A stretch of DNA of 14,024 nt from Clostridia bacterium. GTDB taxonomy: Bacteria > Bacillota > Peptococcia > Peptococcales > SKKY01. The notes beneath the pieces are model-generated. The model saw only the letters and a program-made list of their open reading frames with translations. It made no database searches and was not told where the DNA came from. Position 1 is the stretch's first letter. Each line of letters starts with the position of its first letter. The position numbers and the translations under genes were made by a program. Of this stretch, positions 13,865 through 14,024 are shown one piece after another. The DNA lies in the NCBI GenBank assembly GCA_007123515.1, contig SKKY01000136.1, forward strand, positions 1 through 14,024, given 5' to 3'.

Positions 13865-14024
13865 ATGGAACGCGCTTATAAATTCCGTATAGAACCTACA
13901 AAAGCTCAAGTCACTCAAAAGGAAGCCCAACGTTTGTTGAAACCACATGTCAGTGAAGATCCTAAACACTGATGAATGAAAATGAACATGTACCGTGGGG
14001 CACACGGGAACTAACGCTTGTGGA
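13865..14024 (+). pseudogene. tnpB: TnpB remnant (internally deleted or frameshifted)
   Basis: The ATG at 13865 has AGGGGGGAG 6 nt upstream. The first residues MERAYKFRIEPTKAQ match the conserved TnpB N-terminus (usually MERAYKFRIYPTKxQ). The frame then diverges and stops at 13970-13972 after 35 residues. Further on, another frame reads HVPWGTRELTLVE, which resembles C-terminal TnpB sequence and continues past the window edge. So the N-terminus appears joined nearly directly to C-terminal sequence with shifted frames. The RuvC-like nuclease core is absent. The C-terminal assignment is less certain than the N-terminal one. Confidence 0.6.

Larger units (their letters stand above)
13704..14024 (+). 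mobile_element. IS200/IS605-type remnant (left end and degenerate tnpB), runs off the window
   Basis: A subterminal bulged hairpin (13715-13744) is followed by a 120-nt leader and the start of a TnpB-like protein that breaks down within 36 codons. This layout fits the left end of an IS200/IS605-type element, most likely an internally deleted, non-autonomous derivative. No TnpA (Y1 transposase) is present in the window. The outer boundary is not certain; it may lie in the AT-rich stretch 13675-13700. GCACCTC is repeated on both sides of the hairpin (13704-13710 and 13762-13768). The right end is beyond the window. Confidence 0.6.

Noticed and set aside
13793..14005. 70-codon minus-strand open frame at the right edge
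   Set aside because: It is antisense to the TnpB N-terminus and IS leader; no ribosome binding site or known motif was seen.

Overview
The window looks like chromosomal DNA from an anaerobic Firmicute, most likely class Clostridia. The supporting signs are strong GGAGG-type ribosome binding sites, frequent TTG starts, a short-form HisG paired with a HisZ regulatory subunit, a Firmicutes-style YgiQ, and a FeoA/FeoB operon. I cannot assign a genus. Base composition looks moderate and even, apart from the short repeats and the right end.

Left part (1-5006, all minus strand). Transcription runs right to left through glsB/yeaQ-like gene, DUF192 membrane-anchored protein, then the histidine cluster hisZ-hisG-hisH-hisA-hisF-hisI, with hisI cut off by the window edge. 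The his genes overlap or nearly touch, with one exception: a 96-nt gap between hisZ and hisG that holds a 48-bp perfect palindrome. hisD, hisC and hisB, which often sit between hisG and hisH, are absent here. Upstream of glsB lies ygiQ (radical SAM), which ends 4 nt before a second copy of the same palindrome.

Middle part (7000-9480, plus strand). A DJ-1/PfpI-family protein is followed by a long hairpin terminator. Next is a 495-residue orphan regulator: a Cro/CI-type helix-turn-helix joined to about 430 residues I do not recognise. It has its own consensus-like promoter, overlapped by a 9-bp inverted repeat. A bidirectional terminator separates it from a convergent lipoprotein with a cytochrome b5-like domain.

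Right part (9950-13670, minus strand). This is a tight four-gene operon: feoA, a short divergent feoB, a nicotianamine-synthase-like SAM enzyme with a six-cysteine cluster, and a YbhN/UPF0104-type membrane protein. The operon ends at a third, composite copy of the palindromic repeat. The combination of ferrous-iron transport, an NAS-like enzyme and a flippase-like membrane protein is the best candidate here for an undescribed system; a metallophore or metal-handling role is inference only.

Right edge (13700-14024). An IS200/IS605-type remnant: a subterminal bulged hairpin, then an intact TnpB start followed almost at once by stops and frame changes. It looks like an internally deleted, non-autonomous derivative running off the window.

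The main hunting targets are (1) the feoAB-NAS-like-YbhN operon, (2) the interspersed palindromes that all sit just 3' of minus-strand genes, one of them a hybrid of two palindrome types, and (3) the orphan regulator with its promoter-proximal inverted repeat.
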